Assembly (NCBI GenBank): GCA_034434335.1
Contig: DAOTZS010000024.1
Span: 1 to 16,900 of the forward strand
Length of the DNA stretch: 16,900 nt
Reading direction: 5' to 3'
DNA from: DAOTZS01 sp034434335
GTDB lineage: Bacteria > Chloroflexota > Anaerolineae > CG2-30-64-16
In this document: piece after piece, positions 1 to 6,575 of the stretch
How positions within the stretch are numbered: position 1 is the stretch's first letter
How the letters are laid out: every line of letters begins with the position of its first letter
Program-made: the position numbers and the translations under genes
The notes under the pieces: model-generated
Told to the model about the DNA's origin: nothing
Databases searched by the model: none
Seen by the model: the letters and a program-made list of their open reading frames with translations, nothing else

Positions 1-144
<144 letters not shown>

Positions 145-151
145 GGGAGCT

Positions 152-460
152 ATGGCCAAGAACAGGATTCGCATCCGGCTGAAAGCTTTCGATCATCGCG
201 TTCTGGACGATTCTGTGCGCAAGATCGTGGATGCAGCAGAACGCACCGGCGCAGCCGTGGTAGGTCCTGTGCCGCTGCCGACGCGGATTGAGCGGTATAC
301 CGTCACCCGCTCGCCTTTCATTGACAAAGACAGCCGCGAACAGTTCGAGATCCGGACCCATAAAAGGCTGGTTGATGTGATAGATCCAGGGCCCAAAACG
401 ATTGAGAACCTGACCAAGCTGGATCTGCCGGCGGGTGTAGATATCGAGATCAAACTTTAG
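152..460 (+). CDS. rpsJ: 30S ribosomal protein S10 (NusE)
   Basis: The 102-residue protein has the full family length. The S10 signature is visible at residues 38-44 (GPVPLPT), followed by the RIERYTVTRSPFIDKDSREQFEIRTHKR loop that reaches into the 30S head, and the closing LPAGVDIEIKL strand. S10 is a 30S head protein and, as NusE, partners NusB and NusG in transcription antitermination and transcription-translation coupling. ATG at 152 follows GAGGGAG by a short spacer and lies 7 bases after tuf. A 122-base gap then separates it from rplC. No S10-operon leader of the E. coli L4-binding type is expected upstream because tuf runs directly into it. Confidence 0.98.
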   Translation: MAKNRIRIRLKAFDHRVLDDSVRKIVDAAERTGAAVVGPVPLPTRIERYTVTRSPFIDKDSREQFEIRTHKRLVDVIDPGPKTIENLTKLDLPAGVDIEIKL

Positions 461-582
461 GGTGGGGAGAGCAGCCAGGGCAGACCAGGAGTGATGAGTT
501 CCGGCTGTCGCTGGATGGCCCCCAGAGGTGGGATGATGCGGTCCCGGCTATAGGGGATCACGCCAGTCCCGGGGGAGGACAC

Positions 583-1224
583 ATGAAAGGTATTCTGGGC
601 CGTAAGGTCGGTATGACACAACTGCTTACCCAGCGTGGGGCGGTAGTGCCTGTAACTATCATCGAGGCCGGTCCTTGTTACGTCACCCAGATCAAGACCC
701 AGGAGAATGATGGCTACACCGCCATTCAGCTCGGCTTCGAGCCGACTGAGCCTCGGCGGCTGACTAAAGGGCAGCTAGGGCATCTGCGTCGCCGCAACTT
801 GAACCTGCCAGCCTTGCGTGTGTTGCGCGAAATCCGCGTTAAGGCTGCCGAGCTGGAGCGGTACAAGCTGGGTCAGAAATTGTTGGCTGATGTCTTCGCG
901 GTGGGGGATCGGGTAGACGTGAGGGGCGTTTCCAAAGGCCGCGGTTTCCAGGGTGGTGTGAAGCGCCACGGTTTCCGTGGGGGGCCGCGTACTCATGGCC
1001 AGTCAGACCGTCTGCGAGCACCTGGAGCCAGCAGCTCAGGCACCACGCCTGGCCGGCTGTACAAGGGCAAGCGAATGGCCGGCCATATGGGCAACAGGGC
1101 AGTGACGATCTCTAACCTGCGGGTGGTGCTGGTAGACCCCGAGCGCAATCTGCTGGCCGTGCGTGGCTCAGTGCCGGGCGCCAAGGGTGGTCTGCTGCTG
1201 ATCACCGAGGCGCGCAAGGCTTAA
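583..1224 (+). CDS. rplC: 50S ribosomal protein L3
   Basis: The 213-residue product begins MKGILGRKVGMTQL, the standard L3 N-terminus, and carries the conserved core GVSKGRGFQGGVKRHGF (residues 115-131), then HGQSDRLRAPGASSS and GKRMAGHMGN (162-171), and ends with a VRGSVPGAKGGLLLI block. L3 is an early assembly protein that binds 23S rRNA near the peptidyl-transferase centre. GGGAGG at 573-578 sets the ATG at 583. In E. coli a Gln in the segment just before TPG is N5-methylated by PrmB; here that segment reads SSSGTTPG with no Gln, so that modification is probably absent (inference from the sequence). The TAA is directly adjacent to the region used by the rplD ribosome binding site. Confidence 0.98.
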   Translation: MKGILGRKVGMTQLLTQRGAVVPVTIIEAGPCYVTQIKTQENDGYTAIQLGFEPTEPRRLTKGQLGHLRRRNLNLPALRVLREIRVKAAELERYKLGQKLLADVFAVGDRVDVRGVSKGRGFQGGVKRHGFRGGPRTHGQSDRLRAPGASSSGTTPGRLYKGKRMAGHMGNRAVTISNLRVVLVDPERNLLAVRGSVPGAKGGLLLITEARKA

Positions 1225-1239
1225 GTGGCCGTCAGGGGT

Positions 1240-1246
1240 GAGGAAG
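1240..1246 (+). promoter_or_regulatory. Ribosome binding site deciding the rplD start
   Basis: GAGGAAG lies five bases before ATG 1252 and inside the longer reading frame that could begin at GTG 1225. This position favours the shorter L4. Confidence 0.75.
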
Positions 1247-1251
1247 TGACC

Positions 1252-1872
1252 ATGCAAGTCGCATTGATGAACATGGCAGGCGAAACGGTGGGTCAGGTCG
1301 AGCTGGCCGATGCCATCTTCGCTGCGCCGATTAACAAGCCTTTGATGCACCAGGCGCTGATGCGGCAACTGGCTAACGCGCGCCTGGGCACCCATAAGAC
1401 TAAGACTCGCGGTGAGGTCTCGGGTGGCGGCCGCAAGCCATGGCGCCAGAAGGGCACCGGCCGGGCCCGCCAGGGCTCCATACGCGCGCCCCAGTGGCGG
1501 GGCGGAGGGGTGGTCTTCGGCCCTGTCCCCCGTTCCTATGAGCAGCGTATGCCGCGCAAGATGCGCCGCGCGGCCCTGCGTTCGGCCCTCTCGGCCAAGG
1601 CTGCCGAGGACAAGATCATCGTGTTGGATGCCCTGACGATCAGCGAGCCCCGCACGCGGGAGATGGCCCAGGCTCTTGAGCGCCTGGCGGTGGACTCCAG
1701 CGCGCTGATCCTGATGCCTGATAGGGATTGGGCTGTCGAGCGCGCGGCCAGCAACCTGCCCGACGTCAAGTTGCTCCGGGCTCACTACTTGAACATCCGG
1801 GACTTGTTGACCTACGACTACCTGGTAATCCCTCTGGCTGCCCTGGGGGTCATTGAGCAGATCCTGGGCTGA
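1252..1872 (+). CDS. rplD: 50S ribosomal protein L4
   Basis: From ATG 1252 the product has 206 residues. It shows the long basic tunnel-reaching loop at about residues 44-93 (RLGTHKTKTRGEVSGGG...KPWRQKGTGRARQGS...RGGGVVFGP), flanked by the globular parts that bind 23S rRNA; the C-terminus IRDLLTYDYLVIPLAALGVIEQ is also typical. L4 lines the peptide exit tunnel and in some bacteria autoregulates the S10 operon. An in-frame GTG at 1225, immediately after the rplC stop, would add nine residues, but GAGGAAG at 1240-1246 is well spaced for ATG 1252 and MQVALMN aligns with normal L4 starts. The frame is otherwise normal for the family. Confidence 0.96.
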   Translation: MQVALMNMAGETVGQVELADAIFAAPINKPLMHQALMRQLANARLGTHKTKTRGEVSGGGRKPWRQKGTGRARQGSIRAPQWRGGGVVFGPVPRSYEQRMPRKMRRAALRSALSAKAAEDKIIVLDALTISEPRTREMAQALERLAVDSSALILMPDRDWAVERAASNLPDVKLLRAHYLNIRDLLTYDYLVIPLAALGVIEQILG

Positions 1873-1896
1873 GGCAGTGACCCGGTGTGGGCTCCG

Positions 1897-1903
1897 AAGG
1901 AGG
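1897..1903 (+). promoter_or_regulatory. Ribosome binding site of rplW
   Basis: A consensus AAGGAGG sits seven bases before ATG 1911. An in-frame upstream GTG at 1887 would place the site inside the coding region, so the downstream ATG is preferred. Confidence 0.8.
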
Positions 1904-1910
1904 CCTTCTG

Positions 1911-2201
1911 ATGCATGTCTATCAGGTTCTGAAACGCCCGTTGACTACCGAGAAGAGTTTCGCTCAGGCTACGGCGGCCAATCAGTACGCTTTTGAGGTG
2001 GACCGGCGGGCCAATAAGATGCAGGTAAAAGATGCCGTGGAGACGGTTTTCAACGTCACGGTGACCGATGTACGGATTATGAATGTCCCTGCCAGGAAAG
2101 GGCGTTATGGGCGTCTGATCGTCACCAGACGGCCGGCGTGGAAAAAGGCGATCGTGACGCTGGCCCCTGGTGACACGATCCAGCTCTTTGAAGGTGTCTG
2201 A
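1911..2201 (+). CDS. rplW: 50S ribosomal protein L23
   Basis: The 96-residue protein begins MHVYQVLKRPLTTEKS, the family hallmark (K-RP-xTEK), and continues with the conserved YAFEVDRRANKMQVKDAVE region at about 26-44 and a basic loop PARKGRYGR at 60-68. L23 sits at the exit of the polypeptide tunnel and is the docking site for trigger factor and SRP. The length matches the usual 90-100 residues. The start is fixed by AAGGAGG at 1897-1903 rather than the GTG at 1887. It lies 38 bases after rplD and 93 before rplB. Confidence 0.98.
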   Translation: MHVYQVLKRPLTTEKSFAQATAANQYAFEVDRRANKMQVKDAVETVFNVTVTDVRIMNVPARKGRYGRLIVTRRPAWKKAIVTLAPGDTIQLFEGV

Positions 2202-2294
2202 CAGTTTATCGGCAGACGGCGAAAGTGGCGAAGGTATCGTCTGCCCTCCGGCGCATGGCCGGTGTATTTGCCAGGGTTTGAGGAGTAGAGGTGC

Positions 2295-3125
2295 ATGGCG
2301 ATCAAGATTTATAAGCCTACCAGTCCTGGCCGGCGTGGGATGACCGCTTCAACTTTTGAGGAGATCACCCGCACGACGCCTGAACGCTCGCTTTTGCGGC
2401 CACTGCAACGGGTGGCCGGGCGGAATAATGCTGGCCGGATTACCATACGCCATCGTGGGGGCGGACATAAACGCCTCTATCGGGTTATAGATTTCAAGCG
2501 TGACAAGTTCGGTGTGCCGGGCCGCGTGGTTTCTATTGAGTATGATCCTAATCGCTCTGCACGGATTGCGTTGGTCGCCTATGCCGATGGCGAGAAGCGC
2601 TATATCCTGGCCCCATTGGGCCTGCAGGTGGGTGCGCAGGTGATGTCGGGGCCAGAGGCAGAGATCCGGGTGGGCAACGCATTGCCGTTGCGCAACATCC
2701 CCCTGGGCACCATGGTGCATAACATTGAGCTTTACCCTGGCCGGGGTGGCCAGTTGGTCCGTTCGGCTGGCACTCAAGCCCAGCTTATGGCCAGGGAAGG
2801 GGAATATGCGCTGGTGCGTCTGCCCAGCGGTGAGGTGCGGCGGGTACTGGCAAGCTGCATGGCCACGGTCGGCCAGGTGAGCAATCCCGACCATGCCAAC
2901 ATCAGCCTGGGTAAGGCGGGCCGCAAGCGCTGGCTGGGCTGGCGCCCGACGGTGCGTGGTTCGGCGATGGACCCCGACTCCCATCCGCACGGGGGTGGTG
3001 AGGGCCGTTCCCCGATCGGCATGCCTGGGCCTAAGACCCCTTGGGGCAAACCAGCCCTGGGTTACAAGACCCGCAAGAACAAGGCCACCGACAAGTATAT
3101 TGTGCGCCGGCGCAGTAGCAAGTAG
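2295..3125 (+). CDS. rplB: 50S ribosomal protein L2
   Basis: The 276-residue product has the normal L2 length. Visible blocks are GRNNAGRITIRHRGGGHKRLYR (OB-fold RNA-binding domain, from about residue 43), the SH3-like middle with GEVRRVLASCMATVGQVSN, and the C-terminal HPHGGGEGRSPIGMPGPKTPWGKPALGYKTR. L2 is essential for subunit association and peptidyl-transferase activity. The segment before the invariant His (His230 here, H229 in E. coli) is unusual: MDPDSHPHGGG instead of the common MNPVDHPHGGG, so Ser229 replaces the aspartate. The bases at 2967-2984 support this reading directly. ATG 2295 follows GAGGAG and GAGGTG within 16 bases. Confidence 0.98.
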   Translation: MAIKIYKPTSPGRRGMTASTFEEITRTTPERSLLRPLQRVAGRNNAGRITIRHRGGGHKRLYRVIDFKRDKFGVPGRVVSIEYDPNRSARIALVAYADGEKRYILAPLGLQVGAQVMSGPEAEIRVGNALPLRNIPLGTMVHNIELYPGRGGQLVRSAGTQAQLMAREGEYALVRLPSGEVRRVLASCMATVGQVSNPDHANISLGKAGRKRWLGWRPTVRGSAMDPDSHPHGGGEGRSPIGMPGPKTPWGKPALGYKTRKNKATDKYIVRRRSSK

Positions 3126-3143
3126 CAGGGAGAATAGTCTGTT

Positions 3144-3422
3144 ATGTCTCGATCTCTGAAGAAGGGCCCGTTTGTAGACGCCAAGCTGCTGAAGAAGATT
3201 GAGGCCATGAACCGGACCGGCAAGAAGCAGGTGATCAAGACCTGGTCCCGGGCTTCGACAATCTTCCCGCAGATGGTTGGTCATACCATTGCCGTGCACG
3301 ACGGCCGACGCCATGTGCCCATCTACATCACCGAGAACATGGTGGGCCACAAGCTGGGCGAGTTTGCCCCCACGCGGTTTTTCCGGGGGCACGTGAAGAG
3401 CGAGAGGAAGAGTTCACGGTAG
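3144..3422 (+). CDS. rpsS: 30S ribosomal protein S19
   Basis: A 92-residue protein beginning MSRSLKKGPFVDAKLLKKIE, with the S19 signature in the second half (MVGHTIAVHDGRRHVPIYITENMVGHKLGEF, then APTRFFRGH). S19 is a 30S head protein that pairs with S13 near the A-site finger. The length is the family norm. It begins 18 bases after rplB with a GGGAGAA site upstream and is followed by a 52-base gap to rplV. Confidence 0.98.
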   Translation: MSRSLKKGPFVDAKLLKKIEAMNRTGKKQVIKTWSRASTIFPQMVGHTIAVHDGRRHVPIYITENMVGHKLGEFAPTRFFRGHVKSERKSSR

Positions 3423-3474
3423 TGCCTGCTGAGGCGGGTGATCGCAGAGCTTCCTGTGAGGGTGAGGTAGCGAG

Positions 3475-3810
3475 ATGAAAGTGCGGGCAGTCAGCAGATA
3501 TGTGGGTGTTTCACCCCAGAAGACGCGGCGGGTGATCGAGCAGGTGCGGGGCATGAACGCCGAGCAAGCGCTGGAAGTGCTGCGGTACATGACGCAGGCA
3601 GCCGCGCTGCCGGTAGCCAAGACCATTGCTTCAGCGCTGGCCAATGCTGAGGAGAACCTGGGGCTGGCCCGGGAGGACATGTATATTGCTTCGATCACCG
3701 CTGATGGGGCGCCGCTCAGGCGGTGGCGACGGTTTGGGGCACGCGGGCGTTTTAAGCCCATTATCCGACGCTCTTCGCATATCACCGTTGTCCTGGAAGA
3801 GCGCGAATAG
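3475..3810 (+). CDS. rplV: 50S ribosomal protein L22
   Basis: The 111 residues start MKVRAVSRYVGVSPQKTRRVIEQVRG, typical of L22 (VSPxKxRxV), and finish with the tunnel-hairpin and signature region ITADGAPLRRWRRFGARG followed by RRSSHITVVLEE. L22 spans the 50S and its beta-hairpin lines the exit tunnel near the macrolide site. Length and motif order are normal. A GAGGGTGAGG stretch precedes the ATG. It belongs between rpsS and rpsC, as in nearly all S10 operons. Confidence 0.98.
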   Translation: MKVRAVSRYVGVSPQKTRRVIEQVRGMNAEQALEVLRYMTQAAALPVAKTIASALANAEENLGLAREDMYIASITADGAPLRRWRRFGARGRFKPIIRRSSHITVVLEERE

Positions 3811-3840
3811 GCATTTTTCGTATCTGGTTTTATAGATAGC

Positions 3841-3846
3841 AGGAGG
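3841..3846 (+). promoter_or_regulatory. Ribosome binding site for the TTG start of rpsC
   Basis: AGGAGG lies five bases before TTG 3852. No ATG or GTG exists in this frame nearby, and GRKVHPIGFRLG must directly follow the start, so this site fixes the TTG initiation. Confidence 0.8.
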
Positions 3847-3851
3847 CAGCT

Positions 3852-4490
3852 TTGGGCCGCAAAGTACACCCGATAGGTTTTCGTCTGGGCTTGATTGAGC
3901 AGCACCGATCGCGCTGGTATGCCGAGGGCCGCACATATACGAACTTGTTGGCCGAAGATCGGGCCATTCGCGAGTTGGTGGTTGCCAGGCTGCCCGATGC
4001 AGCCATTTCGAAGATCGAGATCGAACGCTTTCCACCCAATCAGGTGCGGGTTACCGTTCATTCGGCCAAGCCGGGGGTGGTAATCGGCCGCAAGGGCGCT
4101 ATGGTCAACGAGCTTCGTGCTGAGTTGCAGAAGCTCACCAACAAACGTGTCAAGCTGGATATTGCCGAGATCGAGCGTCCAGAGCTGGATGCGTATCTGG
4201 TGGCGCAGAGTATCGCCGAACAGTTGGAGCGCCGCATTTCCCATAAGCGTGCCATGAAGCAGGCGGTCTTGCGTGCCTTGCGGGCAGGTGCTAAGGGGTG
4301 CATGATTCGCTGCGGCGGACGGCTGGCAGGTGCGGAGATGGCCCGGGTGGAAATGGTGCGTGAAGGCCGTGTACCACGCCATACGCTGCGGGCCCAGATT
4401 GACTATGCCCGCAGTGAGGCCTTGACCACCTATGGGCGTATTGGCATCAAGGTCTGGATCTACAAGGGCGACGTGCTGCCAGAGGTCTAG
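3852..4490 (+). CDS. rpsC: 30S ribosomal protein S3
   Basis: The product is 212 residues, read from TTG 3852 as MGRKVHPIGFRLG, the standard S3 N-terminus. A type II KH domain is visible with GVVIGRKG at 75-82, followed by the C-terminal block GCMIRCGGRLAGAEMAR and GRVPRHTLRAQIDY with the closing GIKVWIYKG. S3 sits at the mRNA entry channel and contributes to mRNA helicase activity. The start is TTG with a strong AGGAGG upstream. Downstream the operon is interrupted: a 241-base gap containing a MITE-like element separates it from rplP, whereas these genes usually abut. Confidence 0.98.
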   Translation: MGRKVHPIGFRLGLIEQHRSRWYAEGRTYTNLLAEDRAIRELVVARLPDAAISKIEIERFPPNQVRVTVHSAKPGVVIGRKGAMVNELRAELQKLTNKRVKLDIAEIERPELDAYLVAQSIAEQLERRISHKRAMKQAVLRALRAGAKGCMIRCGGRLAGAEMARVEMVREGRVPRHTLRAQIDYARSEALTTYGRIGIKVWIYKGDVLPEV

Positions 4491-4529
4491 TCTTGAGCCA
4501 GCCCGGAGGGTATGTTGGCCGGCGACTAA

Positions 4530-4537
4530 ACTGGAGA
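4530..4537. repeat. Left target-site duplication of MITE copy 1
   Basis: ACTGGAGA abuts the left terminal repeat; its partner ACTGGAAA (4701-4708) abuts the right one. Seven of eight bases agree. Confidence 0.7.
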
Positions 4538-4700
4538 GTAGCTATTCAGCGGTGACTGGAAGTCACCCTTTTGGGGCCTGCGGCCAGTGGTCGGCCTTCG
4601 CCGACCTTTCTCATGATGCATATGTGAAGGATGTCGGCGGAGGCCGACACCCGGCACGAAGTGCCCAGGAGGGGCGATTTCAATCGGCCTGAATAGTTAC
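4538..4700 (+). mobile_element. MITE-like 163-bp palindromic element, copy 1
   Basis: Terminal inverted repeats are GTAGCTATTCAG (4538-4549) and CTGAATAGTTAC (4689-4700), matching at 11 of 12 positions. It is flanked by ACTGGAGA (4530-4537) and ACTGGAAA (4701-4708), an 8-bp direct repeat with one mismatch, consistent with a target duplication. The interior has seven successive hairpins: 4551-4567, 4575-4585, 4589-4606, 4611-4627, 4629-4652, 4653-4665 and 4675-4686. The third and fifth hairpins are nearly reverse complements of each other, as are the first and seventh, so the whole element is an imperfect palindrome centred near 4619. It matches copy 2 (9994-10156, opposite orientation) with about seven differences by hand count. 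It has no transposase and no credible gene. GTAA ends plus 8-bp duplications recall IS66-family elements, an inference from established family properties. Confidence 0.88.
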
Positions 4701-4708
4701 ACTGGAAA
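4701..4708. repeat. Right target-site duplication of MITE copy 1
   Basis: ACTGGAAA directly follows the right terminal repeat and matches the left flank ACTGGAGA except at position seven. It lies just ahead of the rplP ribosome binding site AAGGAG (4718-4723), so the element leaves rplP translation signals intact. Confidence 0.7.
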
Positions 4709-4731
4709 AAGGGCCATAAGGAGCAGGGCGT

Positions 4732-5154
4732 ATGTTGATGCCAAAGCGCGTGAAGTATCGTAAAGTTCATCGGGGCCGTCGCAAAGGGGTGGCCAGCCGT
4801 GGCAACCAGATCGCGTTCGGCGACTATGGGTTGCAGGCTTTGGGGCCAGCCTGGGTTAGCAGCCGCCAGATCGAGGCCGCGCGTCGCGCCATCGTGCGCC
4901 ATCTGCGCCGCGGCGGCAAGTTGTGGATCCGCGTGTTTCCCGATCATCCGGTGACGGCCAGGCCTGCGGAAACACGCATGGGTGGCGGTAAGGGCGCGGT
5001 GGAGTATTGGGTGGCCGTGGTGCGGCCTGGGCTGGTGCTGTTTGAAGTCGCTGGGGTGTCGGAGGAGGCTGCCCGCGAGGCGTTGCGGCTGGCTTCCCAC
5101 AAGCTGCCTATACCGACCCAGTTCATCCGTCGCGAGGTTGAGGAGGTGGCCTGA
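4732..5154 (+). CDS. rplP: 50S ribosomal protein L16
   Basis: The 140 residues begin MLMPKRVKYRKVHRGR (E. coli starts MLQPKR) and carry the family blocks FGDYGLQALGPAWVSSRQIEAARRA (29-53) and PDHPVTARPAETRMGGGKG then VEYWVA (from 70). L16 organises the A-site region of the 50S; the Arg in TRMGGGKG corresponds to the arginine hydroxylated in E. coli. AAGGAG at 4718-4723, eight bases from the ATG, sets the start. The gene resumes the operon after the MITE-like insertion and overlaps rpmC by one base (TGATG). Confidence 0.98.
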   Translation: MLMPKRVKYRKVHRGRRKGVASRGNQIAFGDYGLQALGPAWVSSRQIEAARRAIVRHLRRGGKLWIRVFPDHPVTARPAETRMGGGKGAVEYWVAVVRPGLVLFEVAGVSEEAAREALRLASHKLPIPTQFIRREVEEVA

Positions 5155-5360
5155 TGCGCACCAGCGAGATCCGTAGCCTCTCAGATGCTGAGATTGCACG
5201 GCGCCTGGATGAGGCTTATCAGGAGCAGCTTAACCTGCGCTTTCAACTTGGCACCGGTCAATTGCGCAATACAGCTCGCCTGGGTCAGGTGCGGCGGGAG
5301 ATTGCCCGGCTGCGCACCATCCTGCGCGAGCGCCAGTTGGCTGCTGCACAGGAGGAATAG
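5154..5360 (+). CDS. rpmC: 50S ribosomal protein L29
   Basis: A 68-residue, mostly helical protein (MRTSEIRSLSDAEIARRLDEAYQ, then ELNLRFQ-like QLNLRFQLGTGQL and RLGQVRREIARLRTILRER) matching the two-helix hairpin of L29. L29 lies next to L23 at the tunnel exit. The ATG overlaps the rplP stop codon by one base, indicating translational coupling, and GAGGAGG within the end of rplP provides the ribosome binding site. Length is typical. Confidence 0.97.
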   Translation: MRTSEIRSLSDAEIARRLDEAYQEQLNLRFQLGTGQLRNTARLGQVRREIARLRTILRERQLAAAQEE

Positions 5361-5363
5361 GCG

Positions 5364-5645
5364 ATGCAAGAGCGGCGTAGACGATTGGTAGGCAAGGTCG
5401 TCAGTAATAAGATGGATAAGACTGTGGTGGTTGAAGTACAACGCACCCGACGGCATCGCCTGTATGGGAAGGTCATTCGCATCAGCAAACGTTATAAGGC
5501 GCATGACGAGCATAACGAATGCCTTGTGGGTGATGAGGTGCGTATTGTAGAAACTCGCCCCCTGAGCAGGGAGAAGCGCTGGCGCGTGGAGGCTATCCTC
5601 CAGCGCGGAGCCCAGATTGATACGAGCTTACTTGAGGCTGAATAG
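5364..5645 (+). CDS. rpsQ: 30S ribosomal protein S17
   Basis: The 93-residue product has the OB-fold S17 sequence GKVVSNKMDKTVVVEVQR (10-27), HRLYGKVIR and the signature GDEVRIVETRPLS (56-68). S17 is a primary 16S rRNA-binding protein that helps early 30S assembly. It starts three bases after rpmC; AGGAGG overlapping the rpmC stop codon is its binding site. Slightly longer than E. coli S17 (84 residues) because of a short C-terminal tail. Confidence 0.98.
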   Translation: MQERRRRLVGKVVSNKMDKTVVVEVQRTRRHRLYGKVIRISKRYKAHDEHNECLVGDEVRIVETRPLSREKRWRVEAILQRGAQIDTSLLEAE

Positions 5646-5686
5646 CGACGGGGGCGGTAATCTCAGGTGATAATGAAGGTGTCGCA

Positions 5687-6055
5687 ATGATCCAGCAGGA
5701 AAGCAGGCTCGTAGTAGCCGACAACACAGGTGCTAAAGAGATCCTCTGCATCCGGGTGCTGGGGGGCTCCAAGCGGCGTTATGCACGTATTGGCGATATC
5801 ATCATCGCCAGCGTAAAACGAGCCACACCAAATGGGGCTGTGAAACCCGGTGAGATTGTGCGGGCGGTGGTAGTGCGTACGAAGTATCCGTATGGCCGGG
5901 AGGATGGCTCTCACATCCGGTTCGATGATAATGCCGCGGTGCTCATTGATCAAAATAAGGCACCACGCGGCACGCGTATCTTTGGGCCGGTGGCGCGCGA
6001 ATTGCGCGACCTGGGCTTTATGCGGATTGTCTCGTTGGCTCCAGAGGTGTTGTGA
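5687..6055 (+). CDS. rplN: 50S ribosomal protein L14
   Basis: The 122-residue protein has the exact family length and starts MIQQESRLVVADNTGAKEI. The signature GEIVRAVVVRTKYP followed by GSHIRFDDNAAVLI spans residues 56-87. L14 sits at the subunit interface (bridge B5/B8) and is the docking site of the silencing factor RsfS. The upstream Shine-Dalgarno is weak (GAAGGTG). Downstream is a 157-base gap holding a long imperfect hairpin before rplX. Confidence 0.98.
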   Translation: MIQQESRLVVADNTGAKEILCIRVLGGSKRRYARIGDIIIASVKRATPNGAVKPGEIVRAVVVRTKYPYGREDGSHIRFDDNAAVLIDQNKAPRGTRIFGPVARELRDLGFMRIVSLAPEVL

Positions 6056-6085
6056 GGGGCTCTTGGCGTCGGCAGTGGCGGATTT

Positions 6086-6138
6086 TGACTGACGATATGC
6101 CAGGCACTTGGGCAAGGACCTGGCTACCGTATCAGTCA
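6086..6138 (+). other. Two-tier imperfect hairpin between rplN and rplX
   Basis: The outer arms TGACTGA (6086-6092) and TCAGTCA (6132-6138) pair over seven bases; after an internal loop, GCCAGG (6099-6104) pairs with CCTGGC (6119-6124). No T-run follows, so it is not a standard terminator. It could be an RNA-processing or attenuation structure, or a decayed repeat. The rest of the 157-base gap shows nothing I recognise. Confidence 0.5.
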
Positions 6139-6212
6139 ATTTCGGCCACCATCTCAGGTCAGAGCCGCTCTTACAAGCATACGGGGTGCCACGGCCAGGG
6201 AGAGGGGTGCAA

Positions 6213-6572
6213 ATGGACATCAAAAAGGGCGATAAGGTACGCGTATTACAGGGCGACGACCGCGGTCAAGAGGGCGTGGTTCAGCGCGTAATCCGGGCCA
6301 AGTGGGGCAAGGGTCGGCGTGCCGGCCAACGCAACCCTGCCGGCGATCGCGTGGTAGTGCAGGGCATCAACCTGATCAAGAAGCATCAACGGCGCACGGG
6401 CGACATAAATACGCAATTCGGCATTATCGAGCGGGAGGCGTCTATCCATATCTCAAACGTGGCGCTGGTTTGCCCCAAGTGCAACAAGCCTACCCGGGTG
6501 GGGCATGTGGTGCACGCCGATGGCAGCCGCTCGCGCCTGTGCAAGAAGTGCGGAGAGATGATAGACATTTGA
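6213..6572 (+). CDS. rplX: 50S ribosomal protein L24, zinc-ribbon form
   Basis: From ATG 6213 the product has 119 residues. It starts MDIKKGDKVRVLQGDDRGQEGVVQ (KOW motif, about 3-28), continues with INLIKKHQR and the middle L24 block, and ends with two cysteine pairs, CPKC (87-90) and CKKC (110-113), a zinc-ribbon-like tail seen in many bacterial L24s. L24 is an assembly initiator of the 50S. An upstream in-frame ATG at 6108 would add 35 residues that do not resemble L24; GAGAGGGG just before 6213 supports the shorter form. Confidence 0.96.
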   Translation: MDIKKGDKVRVLQGDDRGQEGVVQRVIRAKWGKGRRAGQRNPAGDRVVVQGINLIKKHQRRTGDINTQFGIIEREASIHISNVALVCPKCNKPTRVGHVVHADGSRSRLCKKCGEMIDI

Positions 6573-6575
6573 GGT

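Noticed and set aside
1225..1251. GTG 1225 as the start of rplD
   Set aside because: It would put the GAGGAAG ribosome binding site inside the gene and add residues not found in L4.
4432..4692. Open frame across MITE copy 1, with a similar peptide encoded across copy 2 on the other strand
   Set aside because: Of the seven differences between the copies, about six change the amino acid in this frame, there is no ribosome binding site, and the pattern follows hairpin symmetry. It is a by-product of the repeat.
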